Positions 45,430 to 59,000 of a stretch of 64,000 nt of DNA are shown piece by piece. This stretch comes from Owenia fusiformis. Lineage: Eukaryota > Annelida > Polychaeta > Sabellida > Oweniidae. How positions within the stretch are numbered: the stretch's first letter is position 1; each line of letters begins with the position of its first letter. The stretch is from positions 6,045,375 through 6,109,374 of the forward strand of contig CAIIXF020000005.1 in NCBI GenBank assembly GCA_903813345.2. The letters are read 5' to 3'. The position numbers were made by a program, and so were the translations under genes. The notes under the pieces were generated by a model that was given only the letters and a program-made list of their open reading frames with translations, was not told the origin of the DNA and ran no database searches.

Positions 45430-45790
45430 ATAGCCGTGACAGTGTAAGCAACAATACTCGATCCATGATCATATAATCATATACTCGTGCCAAGTGTAAA
45501 CAACAATACTCAATCCAAATGCAAGCCATTATATACTCGTGCCAAGTGTAAGCAACAATACTCAATCCAAATGCAAGCAATCGTATACTCTTGCCAAGTG
45601 TAAGCATCAATACTCGATCCAAATTGCAATCACATACTCGTGCCAAGTGTAAGCAACAATACTCGATCCAAATGTAGGCAATCATGTACTCGTACTCGTG
45701 CAAACTGTAAGCAACAATACTCAATCCAAATGCAGGCAATCATATACTAGTGCCAAGTGTAAGCAACAATACTCGATCAAAACGCAGGTA
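45430..45790. repeat. Minisatellite, about 50-58-bp unit, seven copies
   Basis: AGCAACAATACTC(A/G)ATCCAAATG recurs near 45450, 45509, 45560, 45612, 45660, 45718 and 45768, each with TACTCGTGCCAAGTGTAA. Unit lengths differ slightly. Minus-strand frames across it (I-W-I-E-Y-C-C-L-H-L repeats) are an artefact of the repeat. Confidence 0.85.
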
Positions 45791-45799
45791 AACATCGTC

Positions 45800-48270
45800 T
45801 TCGCACGCACGATCAACCGACGGTAGGCGAGTGGACGAAGATGAGCAATCTTATAGTCGTGCAGACGAAGAACAGACAACAAAGTCTTGAGAAGTGCAGA
45901 CAAAATAGTAGTGCCTTGCAAAGGAAGGAAAGTCTTGACAACAATATGACATGGCTGTAGTTTTATCTACAACACGCAATCGAAAGTGTGCAAAGTGCAT
46001 GGAAACCTCGTGACAACTGCACTATAAAGTGAACATGAACACAAAGTGCAAAGTGCATTCTTTCCTTGTGCGCATATACAATAATTAACTCGTCTAGATA
46101 ATAAACGATGTATTACCCATTTTGTATGGACAGACCGGTATTGTACTTGACTTGTGGAAGCTCCATCACAAAAGAAACCAGACGCAGAAGACTTAACGTT
46201 CTATTACGCTCCTAATACAAATTCAAATTCAAAGACAATTACATGAACACACTTTATACACTGTATACCTTTATTATATGGATCATGAAAAATGTACATC
46301 CAAAGTGCAGAGCAATAATTCATTTTTCATTCTACAATCAATGGTTGAGGTGATGTGATTCAAATACAACATAAATGACGAAGGATTGAAATATACTGGC
46401 TAATTGATGAAGTGATATAAACAAATAAAATAAATGGATAAAAATGGTTCAGAGAGATGCAATTATATATTTCTATTCTCGCATGTTACAGATATACAGT
46501 GATTGGGTATTTCAGATGTTGGCTGTTGTGAATTACTGTGAAACAAGACAAAGATCGAGGTTTACAATGGATGAATATAATTTTTAACAGTAAAGTGAAT
46601 GTACAAGCATAGTAGTCTTCTAAATTCGTCTAATGAAAATTGGAGTTGCCTAATCCAAGGGTTTGCAAAGTCCATATCTGAATTCTTAAAAAAGAATTTT
46701 ATACTTCAGTGCATTGCCATTGGAGTTGTTCGTTTTACTCACCCTGGTAATTTCATGTTTTTGTCATAATATTTTTGTGGCATCTTGAGTCATAAGTCCT
46801 TGCAAAGTATTTTATCCAGGAGATTTATCTACATACGTTTTCTTACATCTAAAGATGTTAAAAACATAATTGAAAGATATTTGTATTCGATATATAGTCC
46901 ACGACCACTGAGCAGATTTTGAAAGAAATCCTTTGTACGCATCGACGGCTTCCCAGCAGTCTACATCCTCCGTCTAGAATACTAGCTAGTAGTCAGACAA
47001 TTATTTAACGAAGCAATGGTGTGGCAAACAACTCTTTAAAATTCTTACTTCCCATTAAAACGACCTGATACTAATCCCTTCTCAATTCATGTCTAAGTCG
47101 CCATCCGTTAATTGCGTCATTTCCTTTATTTCGATCTGTGCAAGATCCATATCGCGATTCAATAGCCATCTAACCATAAATGTATTTTCGCTGGAATGAT
47201 TCGTTTACTTTTCGTAATTACTCCCTTTGTGATGCTTATTAAGAATTTTCAATTGATTTTTTCGTCGAAGAAAAGTAAAGTTAGTGATATTTTTCTTAGA
47301 CTCACTGAAATCTGTCCACTTGTATTGACGAAGAGCCACTCAACAAATCGTGTATTGCGATCAGATTGATACATTTTCAAACCATGACCAAATGGCTGAA
47401 TATGCTAAAGACTGAATTTGATATCAAGAATATCAATTTCTCTGTGGTATTCAAATGTGATTTCTCACTAACAGGTACCAGGGGACTCCAAACGATTGAC
47501 GCCAATGTCGGTGTGACAAAATCACCAAAAACCAATCGTAATTGGAAACTGTTTAATTAAGGCGACTGAAGGACAAATTGCAGATCGTTAAGTTCAACGA
47601 CTTTTACAATCTGAAGCCGAACATAAACCCCTGTCTTTCAAGGTATACGCTATTAATACAAACAATTAATGTAGATCAAGATATGACAAATCTAGATGTG
47701 AAGACAACAAGACAAAATCAATTAATGTTTTTTTAACTTCTATTTTCAAAACTATAAAGAAAGACATGAGAATCCTATGAAAGTGGTTAAATACTTAAGT
47801 GAATGTCCAATCAGCAAAGTGTCCAATAACAGTATCCAATCCCAGTATCGATCCTTGATTACAACTTTAATATCCAAATGTGAGGTTATCCAATAAAGTT
47901 CTGATACGAAACCGTTCCAATAATCATACAATAATCAATCCACTGATACGAGATTTGGACTGCGTTTTTGAATGTCCACGGCGCAAGTCAATTGCGTAAT
48001 ACTTATATGAGTTATCTCCCTGGTATAACGAAAAACATGGTCACACGCTTTTTACAAAAAAGCTCATCCACGCCCCCCCCCCTCCTATCACACAATACGT
48101 CCATCTCGTTCGCAGTTCGTTCAGGTCGCACCACGTTGGTGTGCAAACGTACTGCAATTCAGATATCATGCACAAAGTCATGCAAAAAAATACATCACCA
48201 AATTCCATCCAAATTAAGAAAATTGGTGGCAACCAGTATAAAACACGAATCACTCAAATATTCTATTTTT
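45800..48270. other. Long stretch without a recognised gene
   Basis: AT-rich sequence with no supported exon, no clear tandem repeat and no strong inverted repeat that I could see. Confidence 0.45.
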
Positions 48271-48276
48271 GAAAAG

Positions 48277-48331
48277 GAAATCGCAGTGATTATCAATGGA
48301 CATATATCTACTGATAATCACTGCGATTTCC
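48277..48331. repeat. Perfect 20-bp hairpin
   Basis: GGAAATCGCAGTGATTATCA and its exact complement TGATAATCACTGCGATTTCC are separated by about 15 bases. The arms are the right size for a small-RNA precursor or a tiny MITE. The surrounding sequence gives no further clue. Confidence 0.7.
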
Positions 48332-48617
48332 AAGTATAATCGTATTTTTCGACATTTTACTTGATTTCTAGTAGGGAAACATTTTTTACAGAGAATGTAC
48401 AGATATAGTAATGATCTTACAACTCAAATGGATACTGGCTATTGGTTAATGGATTGTGCAGTTGTATGCGTTTCTAGTGATGATTCTCATCACTATTACA
48501 TCCTTCTCTAAAAAATTGCAACTCAAATATTGGATAATGTGTTAAAATTCGTAGACATTACGTTCGGTGATTTTATTTGAATCTATTTTTAATAAAACAG
48601 TCTTTGGCACTCTATCC

Positions 48618-49535
48618 AATCACACCGGAAAAGCCTGACAACGGTAAAGTCAGATACCGTTGTCACAAATGGCGGACATAACCGTCGCATCAATTAGATT
48701 TTCATGAACTGTATGTTTAATAGAGCACCTAGACTAAATTCCTTTGGAACAGCAATCAATCAGTGTCTTTATACTCATTGTACAGTTAATAATGTTCTAC
48801 CATCGAAACAAAGTCTTTAATTTAACCGATCAAAGTGAGATACGGGACAAAGGACACTGTATTACCATATCACTGGTGATCCACTCGATTACGCTGGTTA
48901 CCAAAACGAACCGTTTTGGTAACAAAATGTCGGAACGTCGAAGGCACGATTTTTCTTTTTTCCTTATTTCACGCGTTGCAGGCAGAATCCCCACGGCGTT
49001 TTTTCTCACAACGTGCATCAGTATCATATGTTTTAGAAAATGTACACGTTTGCGAAAAAATAGCTCAGAGGACAACAGAATCGTCGATTTACTTCCTCAC
49101 TTAAGTTACATAAACGGTTTTTCGAAAAACAGTTAAGATCTGCACTTTTAACCCAAACCGTTTATGTAACTTAAGTGAGGAAGTAAATCGACGATTCTGT
49201 TGTCTTCTGAACTATTTGTTCGCAAATATGTACACTTTCTTAAACATATGATACTGATACACGTTTGTGTTAAAAAATGTCGTGGGAATTCTGCCTACAA
49301 AGTGTAAAATAAGGAAACGAGAAAAATCGTACCTTCCGGATGTTCCGACATTTTGTTACCAAAACGGTTCGTTTTGGTAACCAGCGTAATCGAGTGGATC
49401 ACCAGTGCATATGCCGTTGTCTTTGTAAATTATTTCAAATTCAGATTCCGTTGTCATTGATCGACGATATCGAAGACGCTATATTATAGCGATTCTGACT
49501 TTGCCGTTGTCAGGCCATTCCGATGTGCAATGAGA
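48618..49535. mobile_element. DNA transposon family A, copy 3, interrupted
   Basis: The left end (CACACCGGAAAAGCCTGACA, GTAAAGTCAGATACCGTTGT, CAAATGGCGGACATAACCGT) and the right end (CTGACTTTGCCGTTGTCAGG, then CATTCCGATGTG) are the family termini. The element was split by the family B fold-back at 48871-49407. The internal AATAGAGCACCTAGACTAAA matches the other copies. Confidence 0.8.
48871..49407. mobile_element. Fold-back element family B, copy 2, inserted in family A
   Basis: Starts CACTGGTGATCCACTCGATT and ends with AATCGAGTGGATCACCAGTG. CATAT is duplicated on both sides (48866-48870 and 49408-49412). The arms are about 240 bp. It is homologous to 38640-39235. Because it interrupts a family A element, it is the younger insertion. 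Confidence 0.9.
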
Positions 49536-49904
49536 ATTTGGATTGGTCAAATTTTTGCAAGAAGTGAACCATTATCTTCCAACGTCTCAACATCCGTTCA
49601 CGAACTTCTCCGGACTTCAAGGGTTTATTGACCGCTTTTGAAATGCCCATGTGGGTTGTTGACTTTGCAGATTACAATTGTGTCATCTGTCATGGACTGG
49701 GAGTCAATGATCATGATAAATCGATATCTTCGAGTTCCTAAAGTGGCCATATGTATTAGAGACGATAGGCTACTCATTTTTACGAATTACTCCGCATAGA
49801 TTTATAATAGTACAGATTTTTACTTTTTCTCATTCCCGTTTTCAAACTAAACATGTTAGAATTTCAAAATGGGGAAACTTGCTATTTTACCACACTCTAC
49901 TTGT

Positions 49905-50115
49905 ATATAGTTTGGTACAAAGTGTGTTCACATTTTCAAACTTTTTGTGGGTTCAAAGTGAACTATTGGTGGTACAAAGTGTGTTCACTTTTTTACATTT
50001 TTTGTGGATTCAAAGTTAACTATTGGTGGTACAAAGTGCGTTCACATTTTTACATTTTTTTGTGGATTCAAAGTTAACTAGTTCACATTTTCACATTTTT
50101 TGTGTATTCAAAGAA
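49905..50115. repeat. Tandem repeat, about 60-bp unit
   Basis: TGGTACAAAGTG(T/C)GTTCAC, then CATTTTTTGTGGATTCAAAG and TTAACTATTGG, repeat about three and a half times. Confidence 0.8.
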
Positions 50116-50119
50116 GACT

Positions 50120-51400
50120 ATTTGAGCAAACATGGCAATCATATTAAATAGTCATTGTGGAGGGTTGTATAGGAATAGTTATTAACCACTTGAAGAGCAA
50201 CAAGAAAACCAGTCGCAGATTTTTTACCAAAATACAACGTTGTCAATAGCCCCCATGTATCCAATTTGCAAAAAATAGCTTTCAAAATATAACAGATCTA
50301 GTTTTACTGAAATAAGTAAATTGAATCTCACATAATGTATGTTAGTGTAGTAAAATAGGAAAAATGGCAAAAATAGAAAATGCCCCAGTATCTAATAAAA
50401 AAGCCAATATGGCAACTTACATAATTTTGAGTCAGAGTAGAGGTTTCGAAATTGAGTTGAATACTAGTATGTTTGGTTGTTTAACCCAGACAATCTTTTT
50501 AATAACAGACTTAAAATTATACATCATTATAATATCACGTAAGCTATTTCCGTACCATTAGAATAGTACGGGAATTTATCGATAATGTTTCTAATTGTTT
50601 AAAAACATCAATAGGAATTTACCAGCTTTTTATTCCATAGAAACTAAGAACAGGAGATGCAAAATCACATTTACAAAATACAAGATTAATTTATTCATAA
50701 AATATAACCATTGATACATTGGAATCTTTAAAGATATACATTACACAGCACATTTCAAACAAACAAAACATTTTGTAATTTGTCAATTTTGATCATAACC
50801 TACAGGCTCAGTATTTCACGACTCTTGGAGTAGTCCAGAAAGGGATTTTAAGCATGTAGCACCAAAGCACTGAAGTATAACACAACATGTGCTATATCAG
50901 TGTGTTACTGGTGCTACAATTACCGACGGTAAATAATCGGTTTTATTTTTCGCTGATAATTAATATTAATGACCGCTATTATGCTTGACTCAGCGATCCA
51001 AAACTGGTAATTAATACCATAAAAGAGTCCTGGATTTTTTTAGATAACTTTTAGACATCTAATTTACAAATATGTACAGATATATATATTTATCTCGATG
51101 GAGATGCAGAAATCCCTTTTAAAAACGTTCCTTAAATGGGATAGGTAAATCTTCGGGAATATCTGAAACCACCATTAACATGCATTAGGTATCTAATGAA
51201 ATAAGTAAAACAAAATAAATGAAAACTAACAATTTGACACTGATAATAGCCATGCATCAAGTACTAGTGCCACATTGACGCATTATGCAATCACATGTGG
51301 TGGGTTGTTCCGTATATTCTGAATTTCTATCAAAATGGAATATTAGAAAAAAAACTAAAACTTCCTGGACAAAAAAAGAAAATTAGGCCCATTCGTTTAA
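50120..51400. other. Non-coding stretch
   Basis: AT-rich. I see no gene and no clear repeat before the minisatellite transposon starting at 51405. Confidence 0.45.
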
Positions 51401-51404
51401 AATT

Positions 51405-51935
51405 AACATGACAAAATGTCACCACCGAGTTGCTCACAATATTATTAGTTCAATCTTAAGTCAGATTTGAATTTCTGAGAACTTATAGATGATTTTGAAA
51501 TATTTGGTCAATTTGAAGCAAGTTGAAAAAATACCTTTTGACCTTGAAGGTCAAATCTACAGTCAGATTTGAACTTTTGAGAACTTGTAGATGATTTGAA
51601 AAAATAAATTTAAAGCAAGTTGAAAAAATACCTTCTTGACCTTTTTTTTACCTTGAGAAGGTCATTGAATGTCAAGTCTTAAATCTAATGTCAGATTTGA
51701 ACTTCTGATTAACTTGTAGATGATTTTGAAAAAATGGTCAATTTGAAGCAATTTGAAAAAATACTTTTTGAACCCTTTTTCAAGGTCAAATCTTAAATGT
51801 TAAGTCAGATTTGAACTTCTGAAAACTTGTAAATGATTTTGAAAAAATTGAAGTCAGTCTAAACAATATTTGTTAAGTTAGTGGAACCGATCGCCAACCC
51901 CCGCCATTAGAAGCGGAGACCATAACAATATGTAT
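51405..51935. mobile_element. Minisatellite transposon, short copy
   Basis: The left end ATTAACATGACAAAATGTCA (then CCACCGAGTTGCTCAC) matches 34969. About four degenerate minisatellite units follow (AAGTCAGATTTGAA, GTAGATGATTTTGA, CAATTTGAAGCAA). The 3' part GTCAGTCTAAACA.TATTTGT and GCGGAGACCATAACAATATG matches 4188-5697. The last terminal bases are lost. Confidence 0.75.
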
Positions 51936-51959
51936 ACTGTGCATTTACATCTCGGCCCC

Positions 51960-53040
51960 TATTGATTGTTCATTTTATTCAATCAAATACCGCTATAGAC
52001 ATAATTCTGTCATTTCAATAGCGTTTGTACAAATGATTGTTGCATCACCTGGATAATATTATGAAAACCAATGCATTATAAAAATATGTTATTGCAAAAT
52101 AAACCATAATATCCTTGAAAATTTTGAATAAAGAAACTTGTTGGAATAAATTTTCTAGTTTTATTTCGGATTATTTTATGGTAGTTGATAGAAAACGACT
52201 ATTTAATTTTGCAACAAGTTTCTTTAAAAATCTTCAGGCAACTGACAAAAAATATGAAAAATATATCGCAATTTATAACTGAAGATATATATTATATATA
52301 TAAGATATATTAGAAATATATTATAACGATATATTATATAAGTTATTTTTTCTCTTCTAAAATTCCCAGAATGTTCCACGATCTTTGACTAATCACTATG
52401 TAAAAAGAGCTGAATGAATATTCAAGGGCCGATCCAGAATGAAGTCCTAATAAAAATGCCCTAACTTAAAAGTTTATCATTCATTTTGCACGATATTTTC
52501 AGAGGAACTGGATCATTCATTTCCTCATAAGTTATAAAAAATAAATATGGAAATATTAGGACAGAAGGTATTAGGGCGTTCTCCATATTCCCCAGATAAT
52601 GCTCCCCTTTGTTGTGTTTGGACTTTGGACCAGCCCTAGAGATCCGAGTGTCTCATATTTTAGAAAAATTGTTGAAATCAAGAATGCTGTCGACACCTGA
52701 GTAGGACTGGAAAATGTGTATAAATAATGGGTGGATATATACCACAATGTATTAGTGCAGTGTTTTAATGCAGGAGCACATTATTTTGAGTGTTTTCATT
52801 GAACTTTATCTCAAATAGAATTTCACAGTTGGATTTAGTTTTTCATTTTCAATATAAGTTATGACGTCAATATGAGCTCAAGTTCTGGACCAAATGCCTC
52901 TACCATGGGGTAGTGTGATTATAGAATTTTCTGTTGATCAATCTTTCTGAAAAGTCCCTCTTGTGTAGGCATATAAATTTGTATTCATATTTGTATATTA
53001 ATTTATTTGTTAATTTTCTCTTCCAAAATGTCCATAATTT
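51960..53040. other. Intergenic sequence 3' of the CACHD1-like gene
   Basis: Contains an (AT)-rich microsatellite at about 52262-52340. A possible minus-strand AATAAA for the CACHD1-like gene lies at 53007-53002, only about 42 bases after its stop. No gene was seen. Confidence 0.45.
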
Positions 53041-53048
53041 TTGACCAA

Positions 53049-56000
53049 TCATACATGGTGGATGAATTTGTCTTTCGATGAGGAGGACAAATGCATTGAA
53101 CTGGGTACCGATAGAACACTAACATTAGGAGTTGACCCTTCATCATGTTCGTCAAATCCAATGTTTAAATATTCACTTCCAAATTCATATTCAGTGTTCA
53201 AAGAAACGTCGTAAGTTGGCGAGCCACCTCTAGGATAAGGAGCACGCTGGTAGGTATGCTTTAGGTGATGGTCATGTGGCTCAAGACCATTCATTTCTTT
53301 GGGAACATCATTGAATTCGTCGTGTTGATTCTTACGTTGCCTTCTTTTGTGGATTACGACTACAATCACCACCACCACGATGATCAAAATAACTCCTAAT
53401 GCTCCGAATCCACCAGCGTACGCTGCAGTATCAATGACTTCACTGGGTGAACCGACCATTTCACAAACATCACTGTTACCATCAATTGAACACTTTGAAT
53501 AGACACAACGCCCCTTTGAATCATCTCCGTAGTCTGATCTGTTTGACCTGCACCATGTACAGAACCCAGAATCAAGGCAGTCACTAAAACGATATGCAAT
53601 TTAACATAATGCAGTGTGTGCAATGATATGCATTTTATCATACTAGGTAATTATAGCATCTTTTTGAGTTTACTAGTTTATTAATCTATTATAGTATTTG
53701 ATTTTATACTTCGGATTTAGGCGCATAAGTCAAATTAAATTCTCATTAAAGTATCATCAAAGTCTAAGCAAATTGTATGAGAGTTTAGTGTGAATGCAGG
53801 TAGAGCATTCGTAGATGTTTTGTTACAAATTGATTTGGAATGTAATAACGACTTCTTGATTATGACAAACGACGAGTAAGTTGTCTAATCCTATACAGTT
53901 TAGGATTCAAAATTCATTCACTGACTTACAAAAATGTTTTCTTTTGAGGACATTCGACATCGAAACATGGTTCATATGATGCCACTGCTTCTTCATCAAG
54001 GTGAGCTTTACTCTCATATTTAGGGGGATCTGGGGAGCAGGTCTGATAGGTATCACTATAATTAATAAGATGAAATTAACACATTAACACCCTGGTGTTC
54101 TTTTAACTTCCTTGTCTTCTTTTAACGCTGCTTGTAAATGACTGGTAGCACCATCAGTTTCAAAAATCAGTTTCATGGTAATTTATTATTCAGTAAGCTG
54201 TTCCGCTGCCAAAGTTTAGCAGTTTCTTAAATGAATTAAAAGGGATGGATTGCATGAGAGTATGCTTCGAAAGAAATCACAAATTGTTCCAATTTATACA
54301 ACATCTTTATTCTCTTCAATCCATGTCATGCCTATTTTCAAAAAGTCCTACGAGAACCCTGAATTTATGTCAGGATTTCTGGCAAAATATTGAAATGACT
54401 CTTTTAATGTTCATCAGTGAGTATAAACAAACCTTTCTTTTGGGAATTTGTTGTTGCAGAAGTCAAAAGCTGCCTTGGAGAAACAAGGGCATTCACATTT
54501 ATCAGCAGTTTCATCCTCATGTTGGCACTCATAATTGGTGCTGGTATAGATGTTTCCCTATAACCCACATTGATTTAAACATAATTTTGAATAAATATAT
54601 TATATAATACTTGTATACTCGTACATAATCAATATCTGACTGTCATCATGAAAAAATCAATATATTTTATGAGATACCAAGTTGTTTCCCAATATAAATT
54701 GTGAGAGAATGACGTCAGTTTGACAGACTTATTCTATGGTTTTGTCGTATGATTATTTTAATGTTGTGTCTGACGGTAGTGGGAATGGGAGCCGTTTGCA
54801 GCCATTTTTCTGTAGTTCATTCACAGAATGTGAAATTAAAATTTCTTGTCTTATACCCCATATATACTTTCTAATGTTTCATTTCCTTCATCACCTTAAA
54901 ATGATAGTAGGGATTTGGCCATATACGGAGGGTTGTCCAAAAAGTCTTGACATTTTTGCTCTCATATCATTAATTTTTATTCTTTTGGGATCATATTTAT
55001 CATTAATGATCTTCTGATCTTTGAACATTTGTTGTTCACTTTGTAAGGTTTGAAGGAATTAGACTGCATGGCTTATTTTTATGAACCTTGCACTTTTAAG
55101 GAGGCTAAAATCAAGACAAAATCATACAAAATTTTGAATTTAGAATCACATCCTATGCAGCCATGCAATACTTATATACTTATATATTTATAGTTACTAT
55201 AACTAGAAGCACATTTAAGATTTAATCGATGTATACTGCAAAGTGTCCCATTTCACAATTTGGGGTTTGCAAATAATGCACTTTTGTTGCAACCCTGACT
55301 GGTGGAGTTTTTAGCCTCCGAGGTTTGGAGTTGTTGGGGGGGGGGGGGGGGAGAATTTGAAGAATCACCTTGGAATAAAATGTAAATAAAGAACACAGCC
55401 TAAATTGAAATAAATATTCATTAATAAACTCTTCTGAGGCCAAAACACATTTATATTACCTTGGAACAAGCGCAGCTTGATTGAGCATCTTCAGTATCAT
55501 CCGATCCAGTTGTTTCATCCGTCGATAATTTAACGCCAAGGAATGCATTTGTGTCTTTTAGTTTATACAGTTCAAATGATTTTGATTTTGAGCGAATCAT
55601 CTGCAACGAATCGAAATAATGAAAGCTAAATGATAATAATGATGATGTACATATGAAACAACGAAAAAAAAAATACGGAATATGATATTTCAATATGAAA
55701 ATATGACACATGATCAGCCACGGCAATCTCAATTGTAAACCAATGGCACGGCGCGGTATCCGAACTGCGTGCAAACTATGTACGCAGTGTGAAACACTGA
55801 CAAACTGCGCGCATATCTAAAAATGGCAGACAGGTAGGACACGACTCCCATAAGTTTAATGTTTAACCCTTCATCAGTTTGATTAAGAAATTTGCATGAG
55901 TGCACATAGTTCATAAAATGTTAGAAATAAAACATTGCAATCGACTCAATATATATATGTATAGAAGAAATGGATGTACCTCAGCGGAAATAAAATCAAC

Positions 56001-59000
56001 AACCCATGTACGGTAGTCTTTCAACTTTTCAAAGTTTATGCACGCACGCCTCGACATGTAGTCTTTTTCTATTAAGTAATTAGCGATTTCAGGTTCCTAC
56101 AAAATAAATAAAATTATATACTCTTTTAGAATTAACTCTTATGGTGAAAGAAAGATTTCTTGGTTTCTAAATTTTCATTGTAGAGGTGACCAGTAGGTGC
56201 CGGGCAGTAGGTTCCGCATAACATGATTTAATCGACATTGGTTGTTCACTTAATCAGGTAATCCATCAGCAATAAATTGCTCTTTTGTGTATAAAGAATT
56301 CTTGTTGCAACTTCTCGAAAAAATGCTCGTTTCTAATTCATTGGGATAAACCTGAGTATCATACCTTAACCGTTACATGGAGTCCCTCTATCTGTTGATC
56401 TTTATTAGAACAGTTGACGAAATCCTTGTGCATGGCGATAAACCCACTGTTATCCATTATGAAGCAGCTGGAATAAATATGATATATAGACAATAAGATT
56501 CTTTAAACTATATCACGAGTATGACAACGTGTATTTGCAAGTTGACTCCAAAAATAATTAACAATTGCTATATTCCGCTTTACCGAACTGTGAACCGTCT
56601 ATCAACCTCTTTCCCATACCATGTATTATGCAACATTTCCACAAACTGTTATCTGAAAACTACATATTGATGTAATCTTTCTTTATCCTGATGACAGTAG
56701 AATAACAAATTGAAGCATTGCTCAGTTGCGCCAGAAGCTAACATTAAATATTGAGACTGTTTTCAACAGACTGATGTTAAAATATAAAGATTCTAAGTAA
56801 CTGTTTACCTTTGCTATGTTTGGTAAGGTTTCACCCTTGACTGTCATTTAAAGCGCTCATTCCAGTTCTTTTGTTTGTATAAGTTTCAAACTTCCCTACG
56901 CTTCAGCTACCTATTACAACAATATAATCTCACCTGTAACGCTGCTCATCACACTTGGGGTATCTTTTTATGATTAAGTTGTAGAATTGTCTGATGCTGA
57001 AATCAATTCCCGCAACACCAAACACTGGATCATTGATCAGTCTAGTGAATAAAAAAACGAAAGACTATAATAATATATTTGCATAATGCTAATTGCAAGT
57101 ACAGTAATCAATGGATGCCATTGGTCATCAAAATTCTACAGTGCAAATACAGATTGGTTTGCACTCACTATTATGACTGGGACATCATTTTCTATATGTT
57201 AAATGCTTCATACCATTGTAAAACCTGTCTTAAACTCTTTTTAACTGAAAGGTTTGAAAGAAACATTGACTAACACACTGACAAAGAAATATGGTAATGT
57301 CGAAAGCCGTGCAAAATATGATTTTCAGACGATTTTTACCCCTTAAATAATAGTTAAACTAGATAATGGCAACTCCGCGAGGTAGCAAATCCCAACGAAC
57401 AAAATATCAATTACCAAATTCAAATCAATTATACTCATTACTTTCGTTAAAATTGAAAAAATTAGATTTTAGAATTGCGAATTCCTGCAAAGCAGCCATT
57501 TTGAATTTTCTGAGGTACAAATCTGAAAAATAATACCATAATTGTGACCTCCTCCAAAATTCCTTCAATTTGAGTATAATATAGGCATACTTTGAAGGGA
57601 TCGAAAAATTATTGCGAAATCGTACATCACGCCCGCTGATCGTAAATATGGGACGGAGGGGGGGAGCAGGCAATTTCTGCTAGGAAATTCAACATATCTG
57701 GAAGATTTATTTTTTCAAGAAAAAGTTTACTATTGAATTGCTAAATGGATAGGCGCACGGTATGGTAGAATATGTTAGGTTTTCTGGGATTTTTTCTGAA
57801 ACGATACGCATCTAAGGTATGAGATCTATTAAAAAAGGCGCAAGGCCATTAACAGGCACAAATTAACGTTTTTGCTATAAATCAAGCAACAATGGTCTGG
57901 ACGACCTGTAATAAATACTTGTAAGTGATGTTATCATAACTAAATTAATGTCATTGCTGAATTTATAAAATAAGTTTCCATATGTGAAATAAAAAATAAT
58001 CGAAAATAATGAATTTGGGACGGAGGGGGAGGGGACGGAGGGGGGGGGGAGCAATATGTATATAAGACATGATTAGAGATGTTTCGCGACTTAAAGTCCT
58101 TTTACTCCAAATGTCCCCATTTTTCAGTCTCCAGGGGTATATCATCCAGTTTCTTACTAAGTTAATGAGTTCATTTTTCAAATACAAGAATTCGTGTGAA
58201 GTTGTTTCACTTTATAGAATTATTACTCCCCCCCTCCGTCCCCTCCCCCCCTCCGTCCCATTTTAATTATTTTCGATTATTTTTTATTTTACGTATGGAT
58301 ACTTATTTTATAAATTCAGCAATGACATTAATTTAGTTATGATAACATCACTTACAAGTATTTATTACAGGTCGTGTAGTCCATTGTTGCTTGATTTATA
58401 GCAAAAACTTTTACTTTTGCACGTTGGTTGCGTTGCGCCTTTTTTAATAGATCTTATATCTTATTTAATTTGCAATTCAATCGTAAACTCTGTCTTGAAA
58501 AAATAATTTTACCAGATTTGTTGAATTTTCTAGCGGAAATTGCCTGCTCCCCCCTCCGTCCCATTTTCACGATCACCAGGCGTGAATACAGAAAAATAAA
58601 GAAAATATGATTGATAAAGGACCATGCACCCATTTTTTACAGAAGGTACATACTTGCCAACAGATAAAGACTTGCTCAATGTTATTTCGTATCCTTTGCT
58701 GTGCTTGTCTTTGTGGGGGAACGAAATTGTCAACTGTCTTCTGTTGGCCAATGCTCGAAGATACCTACATGTAGGCAATATAAGATACCACTTTACAGAT
58801 TCTAATGTAGAAAAATATGTTTTAAAATCATTTTGACCTGGTAAATTAAGTCTTCAAGTCCTGGTAAATTAAGTCTTCAAAATATAACATTATTAGCCTT
58901 TGAGCTTTGTAATGTTGCTTAATTGACCAGTTCTTCATTGCATAGGGCTCAAAGGATTCCATTTTTCGTACATAACAGTAAATATTATTTATAATCTATT

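Noticed and set aside
45383-45921. Repetitive minus-strand protein (I-W-I-E-Y-C-C-L-H-L)
   Set aside because: It is a translation of the 50-58-bp minisatellite, with no start context or splice evidence.
54736-55017. 93-codon plus-strand frame with hydrophobic C-terminus
   Set aside because: It lies in a CACHD1-like intron. GGGTTGTCCAAAAAGTCTTG near 54930 looks like a transposon end, not coding sequence.
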